A stretch of DNA of 64,000 nt from Salminus brasiliensis. Its lineage: Eukaryota > Chordata > Actinopteri > Characiformes > Bryconidae. Of the stretch, positions 21,753 through 46,650 are shown in pieces. The stretch lies in contig NC_132891.1 in the NCBI RefSeq assembly GCF_030463535.1, positions 10,005,449-10,069,448 of the forward strand. The letters are read 5' to 3'. The translations under genes were made by a program, and so were the position numbers. The notes beneath the pieces are model-generated. The model saw only the letters and a program-made list of their open reading frames with translations. It was not told the origin of the DNA and searched no databases. How positions within the stretch are numbered: the first letter of the stretch is position 1; each line of letters begins with the position of its first letter.

Positions 21753-21925
21753 GTAGACTGGGTTCGCTAAAAGTGGGTTAAAGTGTCCCACTAAGACAGA
21801 GAGAGAGAGTGGCTAAGTAGACTGGGTTCACTAAAACTGGGTTAAAGTGTCCCACTAAAATGGTGAGCAGTAGCTAAGTGGAGTGGGTTCACTAAAAGTG
21901 GGCTAAAAGGTCCTGCTAAGATAGA
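21753..21925 (+). repeat. Three-copy tandem repeat, period 61-64 bp
   Basis: Units begin near 21753, 21817 and 21878 and share actgggttc.ctaaaa, gtgggttaaagtgtcccact and the aagtggag/aagtagac junction. It directly abuts the head of the SINE on its left. Confidence 0.8.
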
Positions 21926-22373
21926 GAGAGCCACTCGCTGCCTGGGATGGCCATCTTCGCATACGCACATGGTTGTAAAGACGGTTAACAGTCCTGTTTC
22001 AGCTGTTATGATACCTTTCCTAGGTAAATATAAATTCAGCTGTGTAATCCTACAGCTCCCAGTGTTTTAAACCCATCCAGTGTGTTGATGGATCCTTCCA
22101 AATTCAAACTTTTCTCTATGATTGATTTTGCTACTGCATTTAAGCATTCCTGTATGCAAGCGTTTGGACAACCTGTCCCAAATTTCGCCCTGACCTAGGC
22201 TCATTTCTTTCTATGTTGTTTCCATTAGACTGCATCATATACTTATCCAGCATTTTGTAATACACCTCTGTGGTTTCACCTGCATCCGTCAGACGCAGCA
22301 CCACAGAAAACCCAACCCATCCCCTTGTTTCTGTACATTAACAAAAAAATCCAAATCCTTGCTCATACTTTAT

Positions 22374-22520
22374 TGGGGGGCAGCTGTGGCTTAAAAGTTA
22401 TAGAATAGGGCTTGGGACTGGATGGTCACCAGTTGGATCCCCTGGACTGGCAGGAAGTGGGGAATGGGGGGAGCAAAGGGACAGTGCTTTCTCCGCCCTC
22501 AACATTCCCTTAATTGTACA
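22374..22520 (+). repeat. Probable SINE fragment
   Basis: Begins ggggggcagctgtggctta and has ggtcaccagttggatcccct, then the GC-rich body gggagcaaagggacagtgct. It resembles the head of a tRNA-derived SINE but is diverged. Confidence 0.5.
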
Positions 22521-23413
22521 CTGGGTGCTGGATTTCTTCCTATTTCCAGATGTTACTCCCATGGCTTAGGTTTACAGCTCTGGATGTTTTGTTGCAATGC
22601 CATAATTTTGTGGACATGTCTGTTATTATGTGCAAATTAGTACTTCTACTTTACGTCATTGACTGATTTTATAGTTAATCACCTTATGGGACCTTATGGG
22701 CCTCACCATCATTTGTCTCTCAAAATGTAGGTTGAGTTCATTTGTATGTGTGTGTATCTCACTCTAAAGAGAGTGCAGCTCTTCTGTGAGACCCCTTGTC
22801 GTATACTGTATCTCTGTCGGCTATCTAAGTTGATAAAGTCACAGTAAGCCTTTTTCATGGCCTTGGGCCTCTTAAAGTTGTTACTTCTCAGGCACACATG
22901 TGCTTAACCAGGCGGGGAGAGAGAGAGGTCAAATGACCATATATGTATTTTCCAACTCCGACAACAGTGCAATGATTTTTCTTTACTCATGGCGCAATTA
23001 ATTATGATCAGTTTATCTTAATTATTGTTCTATGTCAACCAATGGAAGTGATCCAACATCCTTTTTGTCACTATTTAACCTTCTGTAAATCCTGTCTTCA
23101 GTGAGAATCTCAGGGGCATTCCCAGGAGCCTCTCACTTGTTTTAAAAGGATTGCTGCCACTTTTCACCTCTTACAGGGAGGGACATCCAAAGAAGGCTAC
23201 AGCCTTTCTAAATGGAAAGTTCTCAAAAGGCTTCACACGAGAGCCTGACAGCTCTGTCGGCAATAAATAAATAAATAAATAAATAAAATGAACAGAATGT
23301 CCTGATCAGTAGATTTTGAGCACGTCAGGAAGCCAACAGTACAGATTTTACGCCAGCTAAAAATAAAGCAATGACCAGTTCATCCTATCATTCGATTTAG
23401 AAACAGATTTTGA

Positions 23414-23457
<44 letters not shown>
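23414..23457. repeat. (GA)n microsatellite
   Basis: More than 20 GA units, followed by an impure purine stretch to about 23483. Confidence 0.95.
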
Positions 23458-23459
<2 letters not shown>

Positions 23460-23955
23460 AGGGGAAAGAGAGAAAGAGAGAAAGCTACTGATTGATAGTC
23501 ACTACATTGTGCTGTAAATCTTTGTTGTAGCTGCTCTCCGTGGTGCTGAAATGCAAGTGGTCGAGCCGCTGTAGAAAGAGTTACAGCTGACTCTTGAGTA
23601 GCCCAGACAAAGTTTCAACACCCCTGTTCAAATGACCTGATTTTAAGTGAAAAGTGGACAGATCCTGCTGGAAATGAACACAGATATGGCTATGACTCAG
23701 CAACCATGGGATCCTCTAAGCAACTGTTTAAAACAAAAGATACTGACTCAAACAAGTCAGGCTGTAAGAAGACAGGCAAGTATTTACACCGTGTGCTTTC
23801 TATGGTGTGTAATGTTATGAAGAACAGCAAATCAAAACTCCCTTATGATTGCTAAGAACCTGCATGAAGCTTAGAAAGAGGGTGGTGCACTGTTCAACTG
23901 TGCAGCGTTGCTTGCCCAAACATAATCTTCATGGATGAATCATGATGAATCATGC

Positions 23956-24406
23956 GTGGTTGGTGTGGCGCAACAGATAACACCACTACCTGCCACTGAG
24001 CTACCTCACCATGTTGGAGACATTTATGGCATTTAGCTGACGCTCTTATCCAGAGCGACTTACATGGTTACTCATATTACAGAGGTGGGCCAATGGAGTG
24101 TTAGGAGTCTTGCCCAAGGACTCTTATTGGTGTAGCGCAGCATAGTCACCCAGACTGGGAATCGAACCCCAGTCTCCCACATGGTGTGGTAGCTCAGTGG
24201 CAAGTAGTGGTGTTATCTGTTGCGCCACACCAACCACTAGAGACTAGGGTTCGATTCCCGGTCTGGGTGACTATGCTGCGCTACACCAATAAGAGTCCTT
24301 GGTCAAGACTCCTAACACTACATTGGCCCACCTCTGTAATATGAGTAACCTTGTAAGTCGCTCTGGATAAGAGCGTCAGCTAAATGCCATAAATGTAAAT
24401 GTAAAT
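23956..24406 (+). mobile_element. tRNA-derived SINE split by a second SINE
   Basis: The sense copy has its head (ggttggtgtggcgcaacaga) at 23956-24021 and resumes at 24240 with ctagggttcgattcccgg (B box) to its tail ggataagagcgtcagctaaa and (gtaaat)n at about 24406. The missing middle is explained by the antisense insertion at 24022-24238. Confidence 0.8.
24022..24238 (-). mobile_element. SINE inserted in antisense into the 23956-24406 copy
   Basis: An almost complete copy of the same family in reverse: tail at 24022 (atttatggcatttagctgac), head ending cgccacaccaaccac at about 24237. The host word gagac occurs at both edges (24017-24021 and 24240-24244), a likely target-site duplication; extending to 8 bp, ttggagac and ctagagac agree at 6 of 8. 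Confidence 0.78.
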
Positions 24407-24589
24407 GAGTAGGAAACCTTACCTGCAACATCTAAAGGATACTACAGTACATTTACAGAAACCAGGTGCTGATGGAGGTCCTGATAGAAACAAGACTCCC
24501 TGAAGAGTCACAGGATAGGTAGCCAGAGCGCTCTGAAGAAGCCTGTGCTGACCAGCATCACACCAGGAGTGATGTGGGGAGGAAGTGCC

Positions 24590-24730
24590 ATCAACCGACC
24601 CTCTGAGAAAGCAAAGCCAATTGTGCTCTCTCAGACTCTGCTGCTGATGGCAAGCAATATGACCCAGGAGATCCTCGGATCATTGTGGCAGCACCTTAAG
24701 CAAACCGCACCTGAGACCATGTAGTTGGTT
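24590..24730 (-). repeat. Possible third SINE-like fragment
   Basis: The antisense words gccaagcaatatgaccc-like and gatcattgtggcagcacctt resemble the tRNA-like head of a fish SINE read in reverse. Weak support. Confidence 0.35.
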
Positions 24731-25141
24731 AGAGTCATTTTTACATCCAGTGAAGCCCTGGGAGATGCTGTGACTCCCAGGGCCAAGCCCTGCCTTATGC
24801 GCATCCATAATACCAGCTTTAGATGGTTGCTTGGAGGAGCCCATGGTTGCTGGATGCCATGTCTAAGTTTGTGTCCTGGCTTTCTTCCTCTGTCTTCTTA
24901 GGAAAGAACCTGTTTAGTCTGAGCTGCAGATTTCAAGCTTATTTATTTCTTTGGTTTATATGACTTGAGTGAAGCCCTGATGAGCGCTCTGCAGCGCTGT
25001 TAGTGAACAGCAGAGTGAAGGAGGGGAGGCTCCACACGGGCTCGGACTGAAATGGCGCAATATGAACTGCAGCGCGGCCGAGGGGGCGGTTTGGAGGAGT
25101 CTGAGCTTCACGAGCCTCGCATCCTTGCGGACAGCAGAGCT

Positions 25142-25148
25142 TATATAA
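25142..25148 (+). promoter_or_regulatory. tmem240: TATA-like box for tmem240
   Basis: TATATAA precedes a GC-rich leader and follows a GC-rich stretch (25000-25140). If used, the transcript would start near 25175 and carry a leader of up to 0.9 kb. Not proven; a (CT)n(CA)n microsatellite lies in the leader at 25288-25341. Confidence 0.45.
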
Positions 25149-25286
25149 GCCCCACCACGATCCATTAATTGGAAATAATTGGCAATCTCTTGCGGAGGAA
25201 GGGAATTGGACATATTCGACACCTCCCTATCTCCTAGGCTGCTTGCTTGCACCCACCAACCCCCCTCCCCACCTACCCACCCCATC

Positions 25287-25287
<1 letters not shown>

Positions 25288-25341
<54 letters not shown>
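25288..25341. repeat. Compound (CT)n(CA)n microsatellite
   Basis: About 16 CT units followed by about 10 CA units inside the presumed tmem240 leader. Confidence 0.95.
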
Positions 25342-26060
25342 GGCGCGTTCACGCACTCTGAAGACCAGGTAAAACGCTCCCAGGCGCGATGGCTAGAGCA
25401 AGACGCGGTAATCGCGCGTCAGGATCCTAGCGTTGATGCAGATACTCGACTGCTCGAAGTGAAGGGAGGGACACCCCGGTCCATTCTCGCCTCTTAGCCA
25501 GCTTAGCCTCCTGCTTCATCACGGTAGACGCCGGGAGCGAGAGAAGACATCGAGAGGCTTTCTCACCCACAGGGCTCGACCACCTCTGCGCGAGATAACG
25601 AGGAGGAAAAACAGAAAAGAGAGCCTGGACCATCGCATCAGATGTCATCCCAGCGGCGCAGGGGAGACACACATTCTTAAGCAGCAGCCGTCCAGGATAG
25701 ATCTGGCCCCTCATCTGTCCCTCGGTCTCGCTCGGACATTTTTGCTGGAGCGCAGTGGCGAGGGAGCGCAGCGCCAGCCGACCTAAAGCAGCAGAGCCAC
25801 TTTCCCTTTCTGGCCTGGCCTGCAGAATCGAGCCGACGTGCTACTAGATGGGGAGAGAAAGCCAGTCTTGGGGGCTCTAGGGGGGGTGGGAGGAAGTGGG
25901 GTTGGGGGGGCCGAGAAGATCTGGGGCCAAGCTGCCCTCCTTATGCGCCGTCCACAGCCTTCTCCCAGTCAAGGCGCCTTGATGAGCTCCTTGTCCCGGG
26001 CCACGGCGCTTTAGCTTGGGCAACGCGGGCCATCCTGGGGAGAGGAGCACGGGAGCTTTG

Positions 26061-38914
<12,854 letters not shown>

Positions 38915-39665
38915 CTCTCAACAGCAGTACCCCCTTCCCAACTTTCCCATCACCAAATGCTGCCTCAGAGACCCTCTTCAACAGTCCCACTACTGTCAGA
39001 ACCACCTTCTAGACTTTCTATGGCCACTCGACACAGTCCAGTATTTGCGGAAAAAAAAGAAAACTAAAACTCAAGAGGAAAGAAACGTAACTGTTGTCCA
39101 CGCACCATGTTCGTGGGGGAGGTTGGGGAGGGGGTGGAGGTAAGATGTTTGGGGGTCTTTTTTTCTGTACAGGCATTGTCATTTTTTAATTGTTAAATCT
39201 AGGCATGCACTTTTAAAATGGGGTGGGACCCACGTATACAGTGTTTAAATGGGGCAGTGAGCCTAGGGTGATTTTCATTTTCAGTCTCTTTTGCTTTTTT
39301 CATCGGAATGGATTTTGGGACACATGTGGGCGGGGCTGATGAGCGCAAGGGTGGGAAAGGGTGTCATGGTTTTTGTGATGGCGTAGTTAAAAGATGACTG
39401 CTTCTGTAAATAGTTATACATATTGTTTTATGGGACTTAAGTCAACACACAGGGTTGGGGGGAGGGGCATTAGAAACGAGCTATTATTCGTGTGCCAAGA
39501 AAACGGGCGAACGGAGAGTGAATAAAAAAAAAGTGTGAAAGCAGAAGTGAGACATGGATGAAAACGGATCTCTGTAAAATAATGACTGATCAGCTTTGTT
39601 ACCTAGTGAAATCAATGAATGTATGTAATTTTATCTGTAAATAAAGGAGACGGAGGGAGAGGCCA
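38915..39665 (+). other. tmem240: tmem240 3' UTR with polyadenylation signals
   Basis: AATAAA occurs at 39521-39526 and 39640-39645. The second is followed by the gene-poor region, so the transcript most likely ends near 39.66 kb. Confidence 0.65.
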
Positions 39666-41789
39666 GTTGCTGGGTCAGGGCTCTTTGTGTTGGACTGAAC
39701 GTATCTGAGTTACAGCCAGAGAGAGAGCCTTCAGCACTTGCCTTGTCTTCCCTTCACTGTGTCCAGTAACCCGTCCAGGTCTCCTTTTAAATAACTCCCG
39801 AGTCAAACAAGAGCAAACCAGCTTGCCAGCACAGAGAGCCCTGACCCACTTTCCCCTTCCTCTCCATGTCCAGACATTGCTGTTGTGAAGATGAAATGTC
39901 TGTTTTATTAAAAGTGCCATTGAAGCACAACAGTGACCCCTATTGTGGAGACGCGTTATTTCCAGACACTCTCACCATCCAGCTGTGGGCACAAACTCTC
40001 CGTTTCCAGCGTCCGGTTTTGACATTATCTCACAAACTGACAGGAAAACACAACAAAATTAGCTGAAGCTAACTCCAAACACTTTTTTCCAGCTTTCCAG
40101 CTAATTCCCGATTCAAGCAAAAAGAATGAAGAATCATAGCTTTTTTCCTCCCCTGCAGAATTGATGCTGTGGGAATGGAAGGCTTTCTCATGCATTGCAT
40201 AATACATAGGACTCAACTGTGTCACAGGAATGTGAAACAGGCCTAGATAATAACATCATCCTCTTTAAAATCATGATCGTCATCATCAGCACACACAAAT
40301 ACGTGATTTTGGTGCTTGTGGCCTGTTTTTTCAGAATTGTCTGAAGGTAAAGGTAAATTAACGTTTAGTAAATCTTTTGTGAAAATATAATTAAGTGATC
40401 ACTGTAAAAATTATTTGTCCGTTAAGCCTTAAAAATTAGCTCAAATAAATACTTTGACTGTACCATTATTTCATTTATAGTATTTAGCTGACTTGAATAA
40501 ACCTAGGGCAACTGCTTGTAACTACCTGCAGTAATTTCTTTTTTATTTTATTATGTTAAAGTGATGGTTAGAGTGCATCAGTGTTTCTATTCCCAGTTTT
40601 TACTTTTTTAAATGTATTTTACACTACATCTTTTGTCTAGATCTGCTCTGTCCAACCGAATCTCTATATATCAGTCATCCCTCTCACCTCTCCCACAACA
40701 CGCAGGATTCTTCTACATCCTGATTTCTCTCCCTAACGCCTGCAATTTACATACAATATCCCAGAAATCAGAGTTATGTATATCAGGCTCCCTCATACAC
40801 TTTTTGGTAGCAAGCGAGTGAGACAGAGTGAGTAAGAGATAGACGTAGCGAGAGAGCACAACGAAACAAAGAGAGCATCCTGACTGGTCTCTCTTTTTGC
40901 TCAGCAGACCTTTCACTGTCACCGTTCACTGTGGGCTGGATGTAAAGTCAGCCGCTCTCATTCTTTGTGCATCAGTTCAGTTTAGTGTTCAGAACAGATA
41001 ATGAACTACCCCTGCCTAAAGGGTCCGAATATCGACAATGATACTGCCCTGTTTACAACAGTGATTTTTCTATTGCCCATGGGGGGGTTAAATCACCCTA
41101 AAAAGACAGGCCGAGGTGAGTTAACAGCTGTCATTCTTTCATTATCATAGCTAATGTTATATACTAATGCTGCCTTTCATTTGAACTGGGATGTTGGATT
41201 TTCCAAGTTCCAAGAAGGAAATTTGAACTGGAACGCCTCCATAAGTCTGATTTTCTACTCGTAATGTCAGGAGAGCTTCACCTACACGCCTACACGTACA
41301 GTTTATTAGCACTTCATCATGTCATACACTCAGTACTGCCCGACTTCTATCTGTGGACGTGTTTCCATTATGTTTAGATGCACCAAATACTGTATAATGC
41401 ATCGTTATAAACTGGTCTCGCTAACAATGCTAACCTAACATAAAAACTCCAGTTGTTGCTTGTTGCTACATCAGTGAAATGTGTTTTTGCAGGGTGGGGT
41501 GTCTGATAGCTATTTGAAATGCAATTATATTCCTGAGTCTTACCGGATAGTGTGTCGGTGTCTGCTTAACACAGTAGAGAGAAGAGATAGTGAAAGGCAG
41601 TCAGCTGGGTTTTGCTTCTAGCCTAGCACCATGCTTACTCACTTCAATGTCTTTCACTTTTTATGGTACACGACAAAGGAAAAAACACACTTTGCAAGTA
41701 GACAACTCAAAAACTCTTAGAAGTTTTTGAGTTTGATTTTTTTTAACCAGCTAGCTAGCTAATATTTAACAGCAGTTGATATCAGTTCT

Positions 41790-42060
41790 AGCCACCCAAC
41801 ATTGAGGCCACACAACCAATCCTTATGCCAAACAGCAATGTACCCCCGAGATATCTGGAAGGAATGACTACACACTGACGGTGAGTGAAGGGGGTGGGAA
41901 TATGCAAATAATGATGCCAGGAGCCAATAGAAAAGGAGTTTACCTCAAAATGTAGCTCATTCAAACCCACTGTATTTAATTATTGAAACAGCACAGCTGA
42001 CACCGTTCATGTACTTGTTAAGAAACATCACCTTGTGAGTCTTTTACTGTCATGGTTTAT
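41790..42060 (+). repeat. Local repeat family L, copy
   Basis: Contains gaatgactacacactgacgg, tgagtgaagggggtggga, tatgcaaataatgatgccag, gagccaatagaaaagg and tcaaacccactgta. Confidence 0.7.
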
Positions 42061-43602
42061 TACAGTGCATTTTAATTATTATTTTATTTATTTTTTATTT
42101 TTTATTGCATTTATTTATTATTATTATTATGTATTAATTTATTTAGTATTTATTTATACAAGTGTAGTCTAAAGGTGATGTGCTGCTCTCTAGTATCAAC
42201 AACTCTGTGTGGGCTAGTGGGCTGGGTATATGTATACAATTTTGAGGGTGTAAAAAATAACTCAAGTCTAGACTGTTACATCACAGTTTGGGAGTTTTGA
42301 AATCGGCCAGTTTTGAGAATGCTGTATTTTCTTTTAAATAAAGAGACGTGAACAACTTAATGAACAATCAAACAATGGCCAAGAAAAAAAACGTTTTTCT
42401 ATTCTAGGACACTTTAATTGTTATTTTTTTGGAAAGCAGCAACAACTACAAGTTTGTGATGTGAATTATTTGTTTTATAAAGCGTTTGTAGAAAACTGTT
42501 GAACATCTTTTTAGTGCAAAGGCTGCACCTGTTCCCCTGGGGGGTATGTGAATGCAGAGGAACAAAAAGGGGGGGGGGGGTCTCCAGTGGTCTCCAGTGG
42601 TGTTCTACACAACCAAATGAAGCTGAATCGGTCACCTCTTACTTTACTGTAGGAGCTATTCTGATTACATTACTGATACATCTTCTATAAATGAAAAATT
42701 TGATTTTTCATGGCTAACAATTAAAAGTACCCAGCTTTCTTCATAAGTGGAAAGGCAGCAGTTTCAGCTGATTACTCTGACAACTTCATCTCCATTACAG
42801 CTGGGACTCCGGCTACAGTCTCTGGAACAGCAGGTGTTGTCTCTGCCACGTTTAATGTCTGCATTCCCTCCATCACTCCGCCTCAATGAGAGCTGTCATT
42901 TATGACGATGATGAAGTTGAAGCTGCTGTTAAACCAGTTTTAGTACCCACGTCTGTTTAGTTAACCCTTTGTTTATCTTTCCATTAACAACTTTCTTTTC
43001 TATGCTTATGCCACTATAGTGCTTAAATGCAAACATTGTGTCAGTCAAGATAAATAGATTGAGCATGTGGGGTCACTTTCCTGGTTTGTGTCCAGAGTGC
43101 TGGGTAGTTTTTTAATATGTGAGTGTTTCACAGTAACCTAGCCAACAGTCTGTGCACTCTCCCCTCATCACTGTTAAGCAATGTAAAAAAAGAGGTTGTG
43201 GCTGGTCACTTTTAGTATCAAAAGCATTGCCAGTGCATTTAACCAGAATGAACTTGTTGAGACTAGACCTTAAATCACTACTCGTCTCTTAGTGTTTAGT
43301 ATATTACAGTGGATAAAGTGTAAGTATTGGTAACAACATGCTAGAATATCCATGGTTAACCAAGTATACTACATTTTATTATACTACAGTTGCACTAAAG
43401 TGTACTTGCAGGCAGACTTATGATCAATGCACTTAAAAAGTGCCAGAATTGAAAACTATTTCTGGACTTATTATGCTTTAATTGTTAAAAAAGAGCCCTT
43501 TGTGTACTTAGGTGGTCTTTAAACACACTACTACATCCCTGCAATAAAATGAAAACATTCGAAAAATTTTGGAAAAGTATATGTATGAGCAGTAAGCAAG
43601 TA

Positions 43603-43760
43603 ATGTATAGGCAGTGTGCTGTGTTGCTTTCTAATATGGAGTAATATGTAATATGGAGTCATGCTGTCAGTGTTTGTGGTGATTATTAATAATATCTGTG
43701 ATTTTAGATTAGATTTGAAGGACAAACACAAGTGAAACTAATGTGGGTTGACACACACAC
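43603..43760 (+). repeat. 155-bp direct repeat, copy 1
   Basis: Shares gtataggcagtgtgctgtgt, atatggagtcatgctgtcag, tgtttgtggtga, atctgtgattttagatt and actaatgtgggttga with copy 2 (44676-44832), about 90% alike by eye. Confidence 0.85.
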
Positions 43761-43799
43761 ACACACATTCTTTTAGAAACAATAACATCTGTCTTTGTA

Positions 43800-44150
43800 A
43801 ATGCTGAGAGCATAATACCATAGTAGTGCATTAAATCCACTGCAGAATTCTGCCACATAGCAACCAACTCCCCCAATCTCCAATACATAAGCTGTACTAC
43901 CTCAGTAACCCACAGGTTACAAGTGCACACATAGGGGATGGTAGGTTGGAGGGAAGGACTTCACTCTGATGGTGAGTAAAGGGGTGGAACAACACGCCCA
44001 GTATGCAAATAGGTGGTGTCAGGAGCCAATGGAAAAGTTGTGAGTTTTACTCCAATAGGTTGTATTCCATACAAACCCACTGTACATTACTGACCCAACA
44101 CAACGGACTCAGTTACTGGACTTGTTGAGAAACATCAACATAAGAGAGAT
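43800..44150 (+). repeat. Local repeat family L, copy
   Basis: Contains cacgcccagtatgcaaatag, gtggtgtcaggagccaatgg, aaaagttgtgagttttac and acaaacccactgtac. Confidence 0.72.
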
Positions 44151-44479
44151 GATTAAATCCAACACCAGTGCAGTTTATTTTTTGTCCATTTGCAGGGGCA
44201 ACCCAATAAACTAAACTAGTGTAAGTTGACTAAACTCAAATATCTGTAAAATGATCACAGGAGATACATTTAGCTAGTTTGTATTGGCTAGGATCCAAAA
44301 GATTCCTTACATTATGTTTAGATCAGTGTTTCTTTACCCTTGTCCTTGACCCTAGGTGTGATTCTAAATACCAGGAACCCTACATTAATTGAGTATTTTG
44401 GCAGAATTTTTAGAGAAAATCCCCAAATCCCAGACAGAGCCTCTGGTTTGGGGATTGAGGGTGCATTTCCAGACTCATG

Positions 44480-44620
44480 TTTGGGCAGTGCATTTGCACC
44501 TTTACCATAGGTTCCTGACATTATCTGTTTTCATACTAGGTGTCTTTTTACCCTCACTCACCATCAGTATGTAATCCTGTCCAGTTGTTCCTCACAGGCT
44601 ACAACATAACCACTAGATAT
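44480..44620 (-). repeat. Local repeat family L, antisense fragment
   Basis: Contains tttcatactaggtgtctttt and ccctcactcaccatcagtat, the reverse of the family core. Confidence 0.6.
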
Positions 44621-44675
44621 GTGATTATAAAGTACACTATTATTGTCTGCCTAGTACCTCTTAGTGTTGAAGGCT

Positions 44676-44832
44676 GTATAGGCAGTGTGCTGTGTTGCTT
44701 TCTAATAGTAATATGGAGTCATGCTGTCAGTGTTTGTGGTGATAATAATTATTAATAATATCTGTGATTTTAGATTCAATTTGATGGACAAACACAAATG
44801 AAACTAATGTGGGTTGATACACACATACACAC
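44676..44832 (+). repeat. 155-bp direct repeat, copy 2
   Basis: Second member of the pair that starts at 43603; it differs by small indels around a (taa)n stretch and by a few substitutions. Confidence 0.85.
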
Positions 44833-45049
44833 AAACAGTTTTGTGTAGCTCCAAAAAGATATTTTCATGTTGAACAAAACACAATTCAGTTGTGCAAAGC
44901 TAAATGGTTTTAGCATAGGTCATTGCCTTGATCCCACTCTAATCAAAAATAGATGTTTTTAAATAGGCTAATGGTAGAGTACAGCTTAAAATTAATTTCA
45001 TTATGGACAGTGGCTTCAGACAACTGGATCACCTACACCTTTAGATTAA

Positions 45050-45295
45050 CCTATTATACATAAGTCGTGTATGGGCTTTACAGCATTCAGCCAGCACAAA
45101 GCCACAGCCAGTGAGTAAAATAGCCTTCACCACTGAAAACCATTGCACAGCATAGCAAGCTCTCCCTAAAGGCAAGTACCCTGGGGGATGACTACACATT
45201 GAAGTGAGTGAAGGGGAGACACGCCCAGTATGCAAATACAGTGTGACAGGAGCCAATGGGAAAGGTACAAGCTTTACTTATCAAGCTTGCCCTGC
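45050..45295 (+). repeat. Local repeat family L, copy
   Basis: Contains gggatgactacacattgaag, tgagtgaaggggagacacgc, ccagtatgcaaatacagtgt and gacaggagccaatgggaaag. Confidence 0.72.
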
Positions 45296-45380
45296 CCAAA
45301 CATAAGGTACATGAATTCTCCACCAAGCCCTAAAACTGCTCTCTTGAGCCCCAAATCATCAGTGGCCAATGAGATTAGTT

Positions 45381-45606
45381 ATTTACATTTACATTTAAGG
45401 CATTTAGCGGACGCTCTTATCCAGAGCGACTTACAAGGTGACTCGTATTACAGAGGTGGGCCAATGTAGTGTTAGGAGTCTTGCCCAGGGACTCTTATTG
45501 GTGTAGCACAGGATAGTCATCCAGACTGGGAATCGAACCCTGGTCTCCCACATGGTGTAATAGCTCATTAGCTGCCAGTGGTTTTATCTGTTGTGCCACA
45601 CCAACC
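45381..45606 (-). mobile_element. tRNA-derived SINE, near full length
   Basis: Antisense copy of the family at 24.0 kb: tail atttacatttacatttaagg at 45381, cggacgctcttatccagagc, body attacagaggtgggccaatg, B-box region ggaatcgaaccctggtctcc and head ttgtgccacaccaac at the right. Confidence 0.82.
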
Positions 45607-45764
45607 ACTATCTGTTGTGCCACGCCCATAACCACAGTTATGGGCGTGACCATGCCTGAAGTTTGAAAGGAAACAAGTTGCTTTGGCCCTGTTGCAGTAC
45701 TCGCACTTACACCCTCTCACCCCTCGTTTGCAAATGCCCTCTAGGTGTACAAAGCTGTAGGGCA

Positions 45765-45925
45765 GGGGTTGGCAATTTTAGATTCTGCACATTTTCCTGC
45801 TTTTCCTGCTCGAGCACACTTGATTCAACTCACCTGTTTATTGCAAGAATTAGCAGGCCTGTTAAAGCAGTAAAATCAGGAAACCGCTGGATTCCAGACC
45901 CCGTTGCCAAACCCCTGCCTTAGGG
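45765..45925 (+). mobile_element. hAT-like MITE with clear terminal inverted repeats
   Basis: Ends gcaggggttggcaa and ttgccaaacccctgc are near-perfect inverted repeats. Flanks ctgtaggg and ccttaggg agree at 6 of 8 bases, fitting an 8-bp hAT target duplication. No transposase. Confidence 0.75.
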
Positions 45926-46544
45926 TGTCCCATTTCTTTGCATTTCGCCAACAATGGTGCTCACAAGCTCACTGTATGAGCATGTGATGCACATCTCTTG
46001 TAAATCCACATTAACCCACAGTACCATGAAGGCAATTACCCATGTTCCACTGCGATCCCATTACTTTCCTCAACTAGACCAACCGAAAAAATGGAGAAAA
46101 AATTCTCTCATCCTTTTAATGAATCTCTCCTACTGACCGCTTCTCCAGTTTAGCAGCAGCTCAGTGAAAATAGCAGTGACCGGTAAATCCAACGTTGTAG
46201 CAACTGCAGTAATTAGGGTTTCACTCCAGTGTGGTATATAGGTGAAAGGTCATGATTGGGACGTCCCAATTTTGAACTAAACTCTCAGACACCCCCTTTA
46301 AACACCATTGGACAACTAGCTGGAGCTATATTATAGTAAGTGTTTAGGGAGATTCATGCATTCATGTTCAGATACAAAAACGTAACAGATGAGTGTCCGA
46401 CCAGCATACTAGCTATTTTCTTTAAGTAAAACCAACAGCTACTCAATAATCTAATTCAAGCACATTTTATTAAATCAGTAATTAGTAAAAGACAAAACAA
46501 AAAAAATCAATAACATAAAAAAGACAAAAATCTTAGACACCTAC

Positions 46545-46650
46545 TGAGCAAGCCAGCAGCGACAGTGGCAAGGAAAAACTCCCCCAGAGCTGGAGGAAGA
46601 AACCTTGGGAGGAACCAAGACTCACAAGGGGGACCCATCATCCTGAACTA
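46545..46650 (+). repeat. Common teleost repeat ('ttgggaggaaccaagactca')
   Basis: The words ggcaaggaaaaactccccca, ggaggaagaaaccttgggag and gaaccaagactcacaagggg form a block found at high copy in fish genomes. I do not know its class. Confidence 0.65.

Larger units (their letters stand above)
20451..25100. other. Intergenic DNA between otud3 and tmem240
   Basis: The two genes are divergent, so both promoters face this 4.6 kb. No exon is visible. It carries microsatellites, a SINE, a short tandem repeat array, a nested SINE pair and a further SINE-like fragment, listed separately. Confidence 0.65.

Noticed and set aside
24022-24406. Inverted repeat as a possible transposon with long terminal inverted repeats
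   Set aside because: Each arm is a SINE body with tRNA-like head and (gtaaat)n tail, so two SINE insertions explain it better.
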